Positions 23,670 through 31,665 of a stretch of DNA of 34,533 bases are shown here, one piece after another. Made by a program: the position numbers and the translations under genes. The notes beneath the pieces are model-generated. The model was not told where the DNA came from, searched no databases, and saw only the letters and a program-made list of their open reading frames with translations. The stretch comes from Micromonospora sp. H61 (GTDB lineage: Bacteria > Actinomycetota > Actinomycetes > Mycobacteriales > Micromonosporaceae), in NCBI RefSeq assembly GCF_018070325.1, contig NZ_JAGPXY010000070.1, forward strand, positions 1-34,533. The letters are read 5' to 3'. Position 1 is the first letter of the stretch. The number at the start of each line of letters is the position of its first letter.

Positions 23670-24341
23670 GTGCTCGCTGCCGAGGCTCCGAAGATCACCG
23701 ACTGGATGCAGGCGTGGGGAAGTGTCGTCGGCCTGCTGCTGTCGGGTCTTGCCGCAATGGCCACCTGGCTGCTCTTTCGCCATGAGATCCAGGTGCGGCG
23801 AGAGGAACAACGCGACAATGAGGCAGCTCAGGCGCGGCTGATCGTTCCGGTGTTGAACGACCTGCCTCGGGGTCTTGATGAGGTGCGAAGCTTCACGATT
23901 GCAAATTACAGTGGCGTGCCGTTCTATGACCTTCGGGTCATGCTCCTCTGGAGGGAGCGGTTGATAGGCAACTATCCGTCCGCTCTCCACGTCCTGATGG
24001 AAGAGGTCGCGGGGAGCTTCTCCTATCTGGCGGTGCCAGGGGTTGACGTCGCGGGGATCGCCAAGACCGGCGATCTGGCCATCGGAGTCTATTTCACCGA
24101 CGCTTCTGGTTTGCGCTGGAGCAAACTCAACCGTGAGCCACCGACTCGGGTGCAAAGCGATGACCGCTGGAGCCAAATTACTGGTCGTGAACAGCAACGT
24201 GCAGCGGCGAGAGCGAGGCTGGAAAAGGAGATGACGCTGCGGGCGATGGCCCGTCGAAACAAATCAAGGTTCCGGTTTGCAGCCTCGATCGCCGCAGTTG
24301 TTGCTGTGGCGGTCTTCTTGGCCTTCCTCATCTACAGGTAG
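23670..24341 (+). CDS. Orphan membrane protein of unknown function, lower GC
   Basis: The 223-aa product has an N-terminal helix (about residues 12-33), a basic segment (R-H-E-I-Q-V-R-R-E-E), a central soluble domain of mixed strands (about 50-150), a long charged helix likely to be coiled coil (R-E-Q-Q-R-A-A-A-R-A-R-L-E-K-E) and a C-terminal membrane helix just before the stop. I recognise no characterised family; the W-M-Q-A-W-G-S opening is shared by many uncharacterised actinobacterial proteins. Base usage differs from the neighbours: AAA, CAA, TTG and the rare ATA codon are present, which suggests recent acquisition. It lies between the ppk2 remnant and an SDR gene. The start is chosen from the -10 box; ATG 23619 is an alternative. 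Confidence 0.75.
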   Translation: MLAAEAPKITDWMQAWGSVVGLLLSGLAAMATWLLFRHEIQVRREEQRDNEAAQARLIVPVLNDLPRGLDEVRSFTIANYSGVPFYDLRVMLLWRERLIGNYPSALHVLMEEVAGSFSYLAVPGVDVAGIAKTGDLAIGVYFTDASGLRWSKLNREPPTRVQSDDRWSQITGREQQRAAARARLEKEMTLRAMARRNKSRFRFAASIAAVVAVAVFLAFLIYR

Positions 24342-24384
24342 GCACGCCTACCCACGTCACTGTCATCCGCTTCGCGTTGTCGGG

Positions 24385-25146
24385 TCAGCTGCGCAGGTAG
24401 GAGGCCCCGTTGAGGTCGACGATCGTGCCGGAGGCCCACTCGGCCTGCGGCGAGGCCAGCCAGTGCACGGCGGCGGCGATCTCCTCCGGTTGGCCCACCC
24501 GGTCGAACGGGCTCTGCGCCCGGATGGCCGCGCCCCGCTCGCCGCGCAGGTGTTCGGTGGTCATGTCGGTCGCCACGAAGCCCGGCGCGACGGTGGCGAC
24601 AGTGATGCCGTACGGCGCGAGCGCCACGGCGAGGGACTGGCCCAGCGCGTTCAGCCCCGCCTTGCTGGCGCCGTACGCCGGCTGCTCCGGCTCGCCGCGG
24701 AACGCGCCACGGGACGAGACGTTGACGATCCGCCCGCCGCGTTCGCGCATGTGCTGGGCGGCGCACCAGGTGGCGTTACCGGCGCCGGTCAGGTTGGTCT
24801 CCAGCACCTGCCGCCAGCGCTTCTGCCACTCCTCGTACGAGGCGCCGAAGATCGGGTGCGGGTCGTCGCGGTCGCCGTACGTCCCGGCGTTGTTGACAAG
24901 CACGTCCAGCCCGCCGAGCAGTTCGGCGGCCCGGTCGACCATGGCCCGGACCGCGTCCGGATCGGTGAGGTCGGCGCGGACCACCACGTGCCCGGTGCCC
25001 GGAAGCTGCGCGCGCAGTTCCTCGGCCGCGTCGGCGGAGTCGCGGTGGTGGATGGCCACCCGGTCGCCGCCGGCCGCGAACGCCTTCGCCACGGCGCGGC
25101 CGATCCCGCGCGAGGCCCCGGTCACGAGTACCGCCCGATCCGTCAT
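24385..25146 (-). CDS. SDR family oxidoreductase (3-oxoacyl-ACP reductase-like)
   Basis: This is a 253-aa classical short-chain dehydrogenase/reductase using NAD(P)H. Cofactor motif T-G-A-S-R-G-I-G spans residues 9-16, N-N-A-G is at 85-88, the catalytic Ser is in V-S-S (about 145), and Y-G-A-S-K (Tyr158, Lys162) completes the active site. A basic residue following the first strand would favour NADPH. Members with this layout are often labelled FabG-like, but the substrate is not predictable. ATG 25146 is chosen because a CAGGAT -10-like box lies 7 nt upstream; ATG 25155 is also possible. It is divergent from the HIT gene and convergent with the orphan membrane protein. Confidence 0.9.
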   Translation of the reverse strand: MTDRAVLVTGASRGIGRAVAKAFAAGGDRVAIHHRDSADAAEELRAQLPGTGHVVVRADLTDPDAVRAMVDRAAELLGGLDVLVNNAGTYGDRDDPHPIFGASYEEWQKRWRQVLETNLTGAGNATWCAAQHMRERGGRIVNVSSRGAFRGEPEQPAYGASKAGLNALGQSLAVALAPYGITVATVAPGFVATDMTTEHLRGERGAAIRAQSPFDRVGQPEEIAAAVHWLASPQAEWASGTIVDLNGASYLRS

Positions 25147-25232
25147 GCCGGCCATCCTGCCTCAGCCGTGCCTCCCCTGCTAACGGGCCGGCGGCGCATG
25201 CTGCACCGGAGCACCCCCGGCCCGTTAGTCCT

Positions 25233-25244
25233 TACACTGCCCCG
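25233..25244 (+). promoter_or_regulatory. Leaderless promoter of the HIT gene
   Basis: TACACT (25233-25238, TANNNT) is followed by 6 nt and the ATG at 25245. There is no Shine-Dalgarno site. Confidence 0.6.
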
Positions 25245-25604
25245 ATGGGATCCGACTGCCTGTTCTGCCGCATCGTCGCCGGGGAGATCCCGGCCACCGT
25301 GGTCCGGGAGACCGACACCACGCTCGCCTTCCGCGACATCGACCCGAAGGCGCCGGTGCACGTCCTGGTCATTCCGAAGGAGCACTACGCCGACGTCGCC
25401 ACGCTCGCCCAGGGCGACCCGGCGCTGGCCGCCGACGTGCTGGCGACGTCCGCCGCCGTGGCCGAGGACGAGGGACTGCTCGGCGACGGCTTCCGGCTGA
25501 TGTTCAACACCGGCGCGTACGGCGGGCAGGAGGTGTTCCACGTGCACGCGCACCTGCTCGGTGGTGCGCCGCTCGGCCCGATGCTCGCCCGGGACCTGGC
25601 GTGA
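25245..25604 (+). CDS. HIT family nucleotide hydrolase (HINT type)
   Basis: This 119-aa histidine triad protein belongs to the HINT branch, which hydrolyses adenosine phosphoramidates and aminoacyl-adenylates. The N-terminus C-L-F-C-R-I-V-A-G-E-I-P is typical, with a CXXC pair that in many actinobacterial members helps bind zinc. The triad reads F-H-V-H-A-H (His99, His101, His103). N-T-G-A-Y-G-G-Q-E-V is the usual phosphate-site segment. Length is normal. The transcript appears leaderless. The stop overlaps the GTG of the serine hydrolase (25601-25604), so the two are coupled. HINT genes just upstream of phoH are common in actinobacteria. Confidence 0.96.
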   Translation: MGSDCLFCRIVAGEIPATVVRETDTTLAFRDIDPKAPVHVLVIPKEHYADVATLAQGDPALAADVLATSAAVAEDEGLLGDGFRLMFNTGAYGGQEVFHVHAHLLGGAPLGPMLARDLA

Positions 25605-26998
25605 CCCCAGGTGCGGCGCCTGGCTCTCGGGTGAACGAGCACCTGGACCGGTTGGTCCGGCGGGTGCAGGCCGACGCCCGGGTGCCCGCGGTGTCGGCGG
25701 CGCTGCACCGGGCAGACCGACCGCTCTGGAGCCGCACCGTCGGCGAGACCGGCACCGACAGCCCCCTGGGGGCGGGCACCCAGTTCCGGATCGGCTCGAT
25801 CACCAAGACGTTCACCGCGGTGCTGGTCCTGCAGTGCCGCGACGACGGGTTGCTGGACCTGGACGACCCGGTGGGCCGGCACCTGGACCTCCCGGCGCAC
25901 GGCGAGCTGACCGTACGCCGGTTGCTGTCGCACACCGGTGGGCTGCAACGCGAGCCGTTCGGTGATGTGTGGGACAGCCTGCGCGCGCCGGACGACCACC
26001 AACTGGTCGCCGAGCTGGACCGGGCCGAGCGGGTGCTGCCGGCCGGCCGGCGGTTCCACTACTCCAACCTGGGCGTGGCCGTGCTCGGCCAACTCGTCGC
26101 CCGGCTCCGGGGCGGCAGCTGGGCGCAGGCGCTCGCCGAGCGGATCCTGACGCCGCTGGGGCTGACCGACACCAGTGTGACCCCACGGCCGACGGCGGCC
26201 ACCGGGTTCCTGGTCGACGCGTACTCCGACGAGGCGCACCCGGAACCGCCGACCGACTTCGGCGCGGTCGGCCCGGCCGCCCAGCTCTGGAGCACCGCTA
26301 CCGACATGGCCCGCTGGGCGGCGTTCCTGGCCGACCCGGTGGCGCTGGACCCGGCCGGCGCGGTCCTCGCCCCGGCCACCCTGGACGAGATGCGCTGGCC
26401 GCTGACCACCACCGACGAGACGCTCTGGGGCGCGGGCTTCGGGCTCGGGCTGATCCTGATCCCGCAGGGGGAACGGGTGATGCACGTGGGGCACGACGGG
26501 GCGATGCCCGGGTTCCTCGCCGGGGCGTACGGCCGCCGCGGCGGTGACGGCACACCCGGCGCGATGGGCGCCGCTGTGCTCGGCTCGTCCGGCACGGCGA
26601 CCGAACTGTTCGACCTGTCGCACCGGCTGCTCGCCGCCGCGGTCGAGCACGACCCGGCCGAGATCGAGCCCTGGCGGCCCGGCGCACCCGCGCCGACGGC
26701 CCTGCGGGGTGCGCTCGGTCGCTGGTGGGGCGAGGGCTCCGAGTACGTCTTCTCCTGGCACGACGGCACCCTCCGAGCGCGTGGGGTCGGTGACCCGGCC
26801 GGACGTCCGCCGGCGATCTTCACGCCGCTGGCAGACCAGCCGGACGTGTTCCGGGTGGTCTCCGGTCGGGAGGTCGGTGAGCTGCTGCGGCTGACCCGGG
26901 ACGGGGCCGGCGCGGTGGTCCGGATGCACTGGGCGACCTACCGGTTCACCCGCCACCAGGAGACCTTCGACAGGTACGACTTCCGGGCCGGGAGTTGA
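25601..26998 (+). CDS. Serine hydrolase, class C beta-lactamase family
   Basis: The 465-aa product has a beta-lactamase/penicillin-binding-like domain. The three active-site motifs are present: S-I-T-K (Ser66 nucleophile, Lys69), Y-S-N (Tyr154) and H-D-G (about 298-300) in place of K-T-G, which is usual for the esterase/peptidase side of the family. The last ~110 residues form a separate beta-rich domain. No signal peptide is seen, so the enzyme should be cytoplasmic, which argues against a role in penicillin resistance. The GTG start overlaps the HIT stop (GTGA); GTG 25631 is an alternative. Likely activities are esterase, D-aminopeptidase or similar; the substrate is unknown. Confidence 0.9.
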   Translation: MTPGAAPGSRVNEHLDRLVRRVQADARVPAVSAALHRADRPLWSRTVGETGTDSPLGAGTQFRIGSITKTFTAVLVLQCRDDGLLDLDDPVGRHLDLPAHGELTVRRLLSHTGGLQREPFGDVWDSLRAPDDHQLVAELDRAERVLPAGRRFHYSNLGVAVLGQLVARLRGGSWAQALAERILTPLGLTDTSVTPRPTAATGFLVDAYSDEAHPEPPTDFGAVGPAAQLWSTATDMARWAAFLADPVALDPAGAVLAPATLDEMRWPLTTTDETLWGAGFGLGLILIPQGERVMHVGHDGAMPGFLAGAYGRRGGDGTPGAMGAAVLGSSGTATELFDLSHRLLAAAVEHDPAEIEPWRPGAPAPTALRGALGRWWGEGSEYVFSWHDGTLRARGVGDPAGRPPAIFTPLADQPDVFRVVSGREVGELLRLTRDGAGAVVRMHWATYRFTRHQETFDRYDFRAGS

Positions 26999-27102
26999 TC
27001 GCGGCCAGCGGAAATGGGCGCGATGCGGCCCGCGTTGAACCGATACGATGGGTGTAACGTCCGCACGCCAGGCCAGGAGGCCGGCGCCGAGATCGAGAGC
27101 AG

Positions 27103-28188
27103 GTGGCGCAGGGCCCTTCGGCCCAACCTATGACCGGCACCCCACCTCCCGGCCCGCCCCGGGTGCAGACCAGGATCACCGTGCCCGACCCGAAGATCAT
27201 GGTCAATCTGCTCGGCGCAGGCGACGAGATCCTCAGACTCGTCGAACGCTCGGTCACCAGTGACGTGCACGTCCGCGGCAACGAGATCACCATCACCGGT
27301 GACCCTGCGGACAACGCCCTCGCCGAGCGGGTCTTCAGCGAGCTCCTCGAACTCATCGAGAAAGGCGAGACCCTGACCACTGACGCCGTCCGGCGTACCG
27401 TCGGCATGCTCGAGCAGGGCAGCGCCGAGCGGCCCGCCGAGGTCCTGACACTCAACATCCTCTCCCGGCGCGGGCGCACCATCCGCCCCAAGACGCTCGG
27501 GCAGAAGAAGTACGTCGACGCGATCGACACCCACACCATCGTCTTCGGCATCGGCCCGGCCGGCACCGGAAAGACCTACCTGGCGATGGCGAAGGCAGTC
27601 CAGGCGTTGCAGGCCAAGCAGGTCAACCGGATCATCCTCACCCGGCCGGCGGTCGAGGCGGGCGAGCGACTGGGCTTCCTGCCCGGCACGCTCAACGAGA
27701 AGATCGACCCGTACCTGCGTCCGCTCTACGACGCGCTGCACGAGATGCTCGACCCGGAGACGATCCCGAAGCTGATGGCCCAGGGGACGATCGAGGTCGC
27801 CCCGCTGGCCTACATGCGGGGTCGTACGCTCTCTGACGCGTTCATCATCCTGGACGAGGCGCAGAACACGACGCCCGAGCAGATGAAGATGTTCCTCACC
27901 CGACTCGGCTTCAACTCCAAGATCGTCGTGACCGGTGACATCACCCAGGTGGACCTTCCCGGCGGGACGAGCAGCGGCCTGCGGGTGGTTCGGGAGATCC
28001 TGGAAAACGTCGATGACGTGCACTTCTCCCAGTTGTCCAGCTCCGACGTGGTCCGCCACCAGCTGGTCGGGGAGATCGTCGACGCGTACGCCCGCTGGGA
28101 CGCCGAGCGGGAGAACCAGCAGGCGCAGGGCGTTCACGCCGTGCCTGGGCGACCCGCCCAGGGCGGCCGGGCCGGCCGCCGCCGCTAA
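27103..28188 (+). CDS. PhoH family protein (RNA-associated P-loop ATPase)
   Basis: The 361-aa PhoH-like protein has an N-terminal KH-like nucleic-acid-binding region (about residues 15-110), then a P-loop ATPase domain with Walker A G-P-A-G-T-G-K-T and Walker B F-I-I-L-D-E-A-Q-N-T-T. Other family segments include I-L-T-R-P-A-V-E-A-G-E and L-G-F-N-S-K-I-V-V-T-G-D. The Arg/Gly-rich C-terminal tail (R-P-A-Q-G-G-R-A-G-R-R-R) is typical of high-GC members. The GTG at 27103 and ATG 27130 (M-T-G-T-P-P-P-G) are both plausible starts; the second gives a more usual N-terminus. A -10-like TACGAT at 27044-27049 may be the promoter of this operon. PhoH-YbeY-Era clusters point to RNA processing and ribosome maturation. 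Confidence 0.95.
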   Translation: MAQGPSAQPMTGTPPPGPPRVQTRITVPDPKIMVNLLGAGDEILRLVERSVTSDVHVRGNEITITGDPADNALAERVFSELLELIEKGETLTTDAVRRTVGMLEQGSAERPAEVLTLNILSRRGRTIRPKTLGQKKYVDAIDTHTIVFGIGPAGTGKTYLAMAKAVQALQAKQVNRIILTRPAVEAGERLGFLPGTLNEKIDPYLRPLYDALHEMLDPETIPKLMAQGTIEVAPLAYMRGRTLSDAFIILDEAQNTTPEQMKMFLTRLGFNSKIVVTGDITQVDLPGGTSSGLRVVREILENVDDVHFSQLSSSDVVRHQLVGEIVDAYARWDAERENQQAQGVHAVPGRPAQGGRAGRRR

Positions 28189-28203
28189 AGCAGAGGAAAG
28201 CAG

Positions 28204-28677
28204 TTGTCCATCGAGATCGCCAACGAGTCCGGCGTCGACGTCGACACCGACGCCGTGCTCGCCGTCGCCCGGCACGCCCTCGACGAGATGGGGGTCAACC
28301 CCCTCGCCGAGCTGTCAGTGCTGCTTGTCGACATCGACTACATGACCGAGCTGAACCACCGCTGGATGGGTGGCGACGGCCCGACCGACGTGCTCGCCTT
28401 CCCCATGGACGAGGGCAGCGTCGACCACGGCCCGGGTGAGTCCGCACCGGCCGGCGGCGAGCCCGCACTGCTCGGCGACATCGTGCTCTGCCCGGAGGTG
28501 GCGGCCAAGCAGGCGGCGACCGCCGGGCACGCACCGGCCGACGAGCTGCACCTGCTCACCGTGCACGGTGTGCTGCACCTGCTCGGCTACGACCACGCCG
28601 AGCCGGAGGAGGAGCGGGAGATGTTCGCACTCCAGGCTCGGCTGCTGGCGAGCTGGCGGTCGACCCGCACCCAGTGA
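28204..28677 (+). CDS. ybeY: Endoribonuclease YbeY (rRNA maturation factor)
   Basis: This zinc-dependent single-strand endoribonuclease is involved in 16S rRNA 3' maturation and ribosome quality control. The 157-aa product shows the HX3HX5H zinc motif H-G-V-L-H-L-L-G-Y-D-H (His121, His125, His131) and the conserved N-H-R-W-M and T-D-V-L-A-F-P segments. The start is a TTG at 28204, preceded by AGAGGAAAG; the family-typical N-terminus (S-I-E-I-A-N-E-S-G) begins exactly here and no ATG or GTG fits. It follows phoH by 15 nt and its stop overlaps the next start by one base (TGATG), as in most bacteria where phoH, ybeY and the CBS protein gene are linked. Confidence 0.97.
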   Translation: MSIEIANESGVDVDTDAVLAVARHALDEMGVNPLAELSVLLVDIDYMTELNHRWMGGDGPTDVLAFPMDEGSVDHGPGESAPAGGEPALLGDIVLCPEVAAKQAATAGHAPADELHLLTVHGVLHLLGYDHAEPEEEREMFALQARLLASWRSTRTQ

Positions 28678-30077
28678 TGTCCACTCCTCCGTTACTCGCG
28701 GCCGGCGCCACCGCCGGCCTTCCCGACTTTCAGCTGATCGTCTTCGCGGCCGGTCTGGTGGTGCTGGCCGGCCTGATCGCGATGACCGAGGCTGCCCTCG
28801 CCGCGGTCTCACCGGCCCGAGCCGCCGAGCTGGCCCGCGACGGCGTGCGCGGCGCCCGTACCCTCCAGGTCGTGGCCGGCGACGTCGTCCGGCACCTCAA
28901 CCTGCTCCTGCTGTTGCGGCTGCTCGCCGAGCTGACCGCCACCACACTGGTGGCGCTTGTGGCGGTGGACAGCTTCGGCGCCGGCTGGCGGGCCGCGCTG
29001 GTGACCGCCGGCGCGATGACAGTGGTCAGCTTCGTGGTGGTGGGCGTCGCACCACGCACCATCGGCCGGCAGCACGCCTACGCCGTGGGTCGTGCGGTGG
29101 CGCCGCTGGTCCGCTGGCTGGGCCGGGCGCTCAACCCGCTCGCGTCGCTGCTGATCCTGATCGGCAACGCGGTCACCCCGGGGCGCGGCTTCCGGGAAGG
29201 TCCGTTCGCCACCCAGGTGGAGCTGCGGGAGCTGGTCGACCTCGCCGAGCAGCGCGGCGTGGTCGAGCACGGCGAACGCCAGATGATCCACTCCGTCTTC
29301 GCGCTCGGCGACACCATCGCCCGTGAGGTGATGGTGCCGCGTACCGAGATGGTGTGGATCGAGGAGGGCAAGACGCTCGCGCAGGCGCTGGCGCTCTTCC
29401 TGCGCTCCGGTTTCTCCCGCATCCCGGTGATCGGCGAGAGCGTCGACGACGTGCTGGGGGTGCTCTACCTCAAGGACCTGATCCGGCGCTCCCGTGGCGG
29501 GGACCCGGGAGCCGAGCAGTTGCCGGTGGCCGAGCTGATGCGCCCGGCGACCTTCGTACCGGAGTCCAAGCCGGTCGACGACCTGCTGTCCGAGATGCAG
29601 GCGGCCCGCAACCACCTGGTCATCGTGGTCGACGAGTACGGCGGCACCGGCGGTCTGGTCACCATCGAGGACATCCTCGAGGAGATCGTCGGCGAGATCA
29701 CCGACGAGTACGATGTCGAGCGCCCGCCCGTCGAACGTCTGGCGGACTCCTCGGTGCGGGTGACCGCTCGCCTGCCGGTGGAGAATCTCGGCGAGATGTT
29801 CGACACCGACCTGCCCACCGACGAGGTGGAGACGGTCGGCGGTCTGCTCGCCCAGTCGCTGGGGCGGGTGCCGATCCCGGGTGCCGAGGCCGAGGTCGCC
29901 GGTCTCCGCCTGGTCGCCGAGGGCACCACCGGCCGGCGCAACCGGATCGACACCGTCCTGGTCAGTCGGGTGGAGCCGGGCGATGAGCAGGACACCGCGG
30001 GGCGCGGCGAGCACACCGGCTCCGGGGACGACACTGACAACTATCGAGACGACGAGAGGCAACCCGCCGATGCCTGA
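28677..30077 (+). CDS. CNNM/CorC-type transporter-associated membrane protein (hemolysin family)
   Basis: The 466-aa protein has an N-terminal DUF21 (CNNM) membrane domain with about four helices (residues ~15-190), a CBS pair (about 210-335, with V-P-R-T-E-M-V-W and I-P-V-I-G-E-S in the first, V-D-E-Y-G-G-T-G-G-L-V-T-I-E-D in the second) and a CorC/HlyC C-terminal domain (about 345-430). An acidic, disordered tail follows. CNNM/CorC proteins are implicated in magnesium or cobalt efflux, with the CBS pair sensing adenine nucleotides; the old name hemolysin is misleading. ATG 28677 overlaps the ybeY stop (TGATG); GTG 28674 would add one residue. The downstream gene starts inside its last codons. 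Confidence 0.93.
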   Translation: MSTPPLLAAGATAGLPDFQLIVFAAGLVVLAGLIAMTEAALAAVSPARAAELARDGVRGARTLQVVAGDVVRHLNLLLLLRLLAELTATTLVALVAVDSFGAGWRAALVTAGAMTVVSFVVVGVAPRTIGRQHAYAVGRAVAPLVRWLGRALNPLASLLILIGNAVTPGRGFREGPFATQVELRELVDLAEQRGVVEHGERQMIHSVFALGDTIAREVMVPRTEMVWIEEGKTLAQALALFLRSGFSRIPVIGESVDDVLGVLYLKDLIRRSRGGDPGAEQLPVAELMRPATFVPESKPVDDLLSEMQAARNHLVIVVDEYGGTGGLVTIEDILEEIVGEITDEYDVERPPVERLADSSVRVTARLPVENLGEMFDTDLPTDEVETVGGLLAQSLGRVPIPGAEAEVAGLRLVAEGTTGRRNRIDTVLVSRVEPGDEQDTAGRGEHTGSGDDTDNYRDDERQPADA

Positions 30078-30456
30078 CACACCCGCCGCGCCTGCCGCCC
30101 GGCCCACCCCCACCGCGTCGGGCGCGTTGAGCGCCGAGGACGGCAAGCTCGTCGTCCTGGCCCGGGGAGCCCGCGCGCGGGTCGGTGCCGTCGAGGGCGC
30201 CGCGGTCCGCGACCAGGACGGCCGGACGTACGCGGCGGCCAGTGTCGCGCTGCCGTCGCTGACGCTCACCGCGTTGCAGTTGGCGGTCGCTTCAGCCGTG
30301 GCGGCCGGGGCGAGTCGGCTGGAGGCGGCGGTGGTGGTGACCGAGGCGTCGACGCTGGATGGTGCCGGGCACGCTGCGGTACGGGACCTCGCGGCGGACG
30401 CACCGGTCCACGTGGCCGCTCCGGACGGCACGGTCCTCGGCACGGTGACCCAGTGA
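30070..30456 (+). CDS. Cytidine-deaminase-like protein lacking zinc ligands
   Basis: This 128-aa protein sits in the era operon where actinobacterial annotations usually name a cytidine deaminase. The pattern V-G-A-V-E-G-A-A-V-R-D-Q-D-G-R-T-Y-A-A-A-S-V recalls the substrate-side strands of the CDA fold, followed by an A-rich helix (L-Q-L-A-V-A-S-A-V-A-A-G-A). However, the catalytic H/C-A-E and P-C-X2-C motifs are missing: the protein has no cysteine at all and only two histidines, neither in a suitable context. It therefore cannot be a zinc-dependent deaminase; a binding or structural role is more likely. It overlaps the CBS gene by 8 nt and era by 4 nt (GTGA), so all are co-translated. Confidence 0.8.
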   Translation: MPDTPAAPAARPTPTASGALSAEDGKLVVLARGARARVGAVEGAAVRDQDGRTYAAASVALPSLTLTALQLAVASAVAAGASRLEAAVVVTEASTLDGAGHAAVRDLAADAPVHVAAPDGTVLGTVTQ

Positions 30457-31358
30457 GCCCGGTGCAGGATCCGCAGGCGCGCCCGTACCGGGCCGGGTTC
30501 GGCTGCTTCGTCGGTCGCCCCAACGCCGGCAAGTCGACGCTGACGAACGCCATCGTCGGCACCAAGATCGCCATCACCTCGAACAAGCCGCAGACCACCC
30601 GGCACGTCATCCGGGCGGTGCTGCACCGACCGGAGTCGCAGCTGGTCCTCGTCGACACGCCGGGCCTGCACCGCCCCCGTACGCTGCTCGGCGAACGCCT
30701 CAACGACCTGGTCCGGTCCACCTGGACCGAGGTCGACGTGATCGGCCTGTGCATCCCCGCCGACGAGCCGGTCGGGCGCGGTGACCGGTTCATCACCGGC
30801 GAGTTGGCCGAGTTGAAGGCGACAGTGCTGGCGGTGGTCACCAAGACCGACCTGGTGGACAAGCGTCGCCTGGCGGAGCAGCTGCTGGCGGTCAGCAAGA
30901 TGGGGGAGTTCGCCGAGATCGTGCCGGTGAGCGCGGTGTCCGGGCACCAGGTGGACACCCTCGTCGACGTGATGACCAAGTACCTGCCGCCGTCGCCGCA
31001 GCTCTACCCGGACGACATGCTCACCGACGATCCCGAGCAGGTGCTGGTCGCCGAGCTGATCCGGGAGGCCGCCCTGGAGGGGGTCCGCGACGAGCTGCCG
31101 CACTCCATCGCCGTGGTGGTGGAGGAGATGATCCCCGAGGGTCAGGTCATGAAGATCTACGCCGACCTGTACGTGGAGCGGCCCAGCCAGAAGGCCATCG
31201 TGCTCGGGCACAAGGCGAGCCGGCTCAAGGAGGTCGGCACCAACGCCCGCAAGCAGATCGAGGAACTGCTCGGCGGTCGGGTCTACCTCGACCTGCACGT
31301 ACGGGTGGCGAAGGATTGGCAGCGCGACCCGAGGCAACTGCGCAAGCTGGGCTTCTGA
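30453..31358 (+). CDS. era: GTPase Era
   Basis: This essential GTPase binds the 3' end of 16S rRNA during assembly of the small subunit. The 301-aa product has G1 G-R-P-N-A-G-K-S (21-28), a switch I region with N-K-P-Q-T-T-R (44-50), G3 D-T-P-G (68-71), G4 T-K-T-D (130-133) and the G5-type V-S-A-V-S-G. The C-terminal KH domain carries V-E-R-P-S-Q-K-A-I-V-L-G-H-K and ends with R-Q-L-R-K-L-G-F, as expected. GTG 30453 overlaps the previous stop. Together with ybeY and rsmE in this window it forms a concentration of 30S-maturation functions. Confidence 0.98.
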   Translation: MSPVQDPQARPYRAGFGCFVGRPNAGKSTLTNAIVGTKIAITSNKPQTTRHVIRAVLHRPESQLVLVDTPGLHRPRTLLGERLNDLVRSTWTEVDVIGLCIPADEPVGRGDRFITGELAELKATVLAVVTKTDLVDKRRLAEQLLAVSKMGEFAEIVPVSAVSGHQVDTLVDVMTKYLPPSPQLYPDDMLTDDPEQVLVAELIREAALEGVRDELPHSIAVVVEEMIPEGQVMKIYADLYVERPSQKAIVLGHKASRLKEVGTNARKQIEELLGGRVYLDLHVRVAKDWQRDPRQLRKLGF

Positions 31359-31374
31359 CCCACCTCGTCTGCGG

Positions 31375-31410
31375 TGCCCGACCGGCGGCACTATCGCCTT
31401 CGGTCGGGCA
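31375..31410 (+). terminator. Hairpin terminator of the phoH-era operon
   Basis: TGCCCGACCG (31375-31384) and CGGTCGGGCA (31401-31410) form a perfect 10-bp stem; the 16-nt loop has a further short G-G-C/G-C-C pairing. It lies 17 nt after the era stop. No T tract follows. Confidence 0.6.
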
Positions 31411-31440
31411 GCCGGGGATGTTCACGCCCGGTCGAGGTAG

Positions 31441-31665
31441 CTGTCGTCTGGTGCGGGTGCCACGCAGGGTCGGGCCGACCGGGCGGTTGCCCTGCTCAAC
31501 CGGCGGGCGCTCACCGTCCACCTCTGGCACATGCCGTTCGTGGTGGCGCTCACTCCGCTGGTCGACGTGGTGGGCTGGTCCCACCAGGACCCGGTGGGCC
31601 TGGCCATCCGGGTACTGCTGGTCTTCGCCCTGGTCGGGGCCAGCGTCGAGATCAACGCTCGCTGA
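31441..31665 (+). pseudogene. 3' remnant of an acyltransferase-3 family gene
   Basis: A plus-strand frame without a usable start (in-frame TAG at 31438) encodes about 74 residues ending in TGA 31663-31665. From about 31483 the sequence L-L-N-R-R-A-L-T-V-H-L-W-H-M-P-F-V-V and a second hydrophobic helix (R-V-L-L-V-F-A-L-V-G-A) look like the last two membrane segments of an acyltransferase-3 (OafA/YrhL-type) protein, whose C-termini typically contain L-Y-L-W-H-x-P. The other ~300 residues are absent: era and its terminator lie directly upstream. The remnant's end overlaps the 3' end of the minus-strand DUF4097 gene by 14 nt. Confidence 0.6.

Noticed and set aside
25601..26998. Secreted beta-lactamase
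   Set aside because: No signal peptide, H-D-G in place of K-T-G, and an extra C-terminal domain; more likely a cytoplasmic esterase or peptidase.
28809..31391. 860-codon minus-strand frame opposite the CBS, CDA-like and era genes
   Set aside because: Antisense shadow of well-supported genes, rich in His/Asp/Arg low-complexity sequence.
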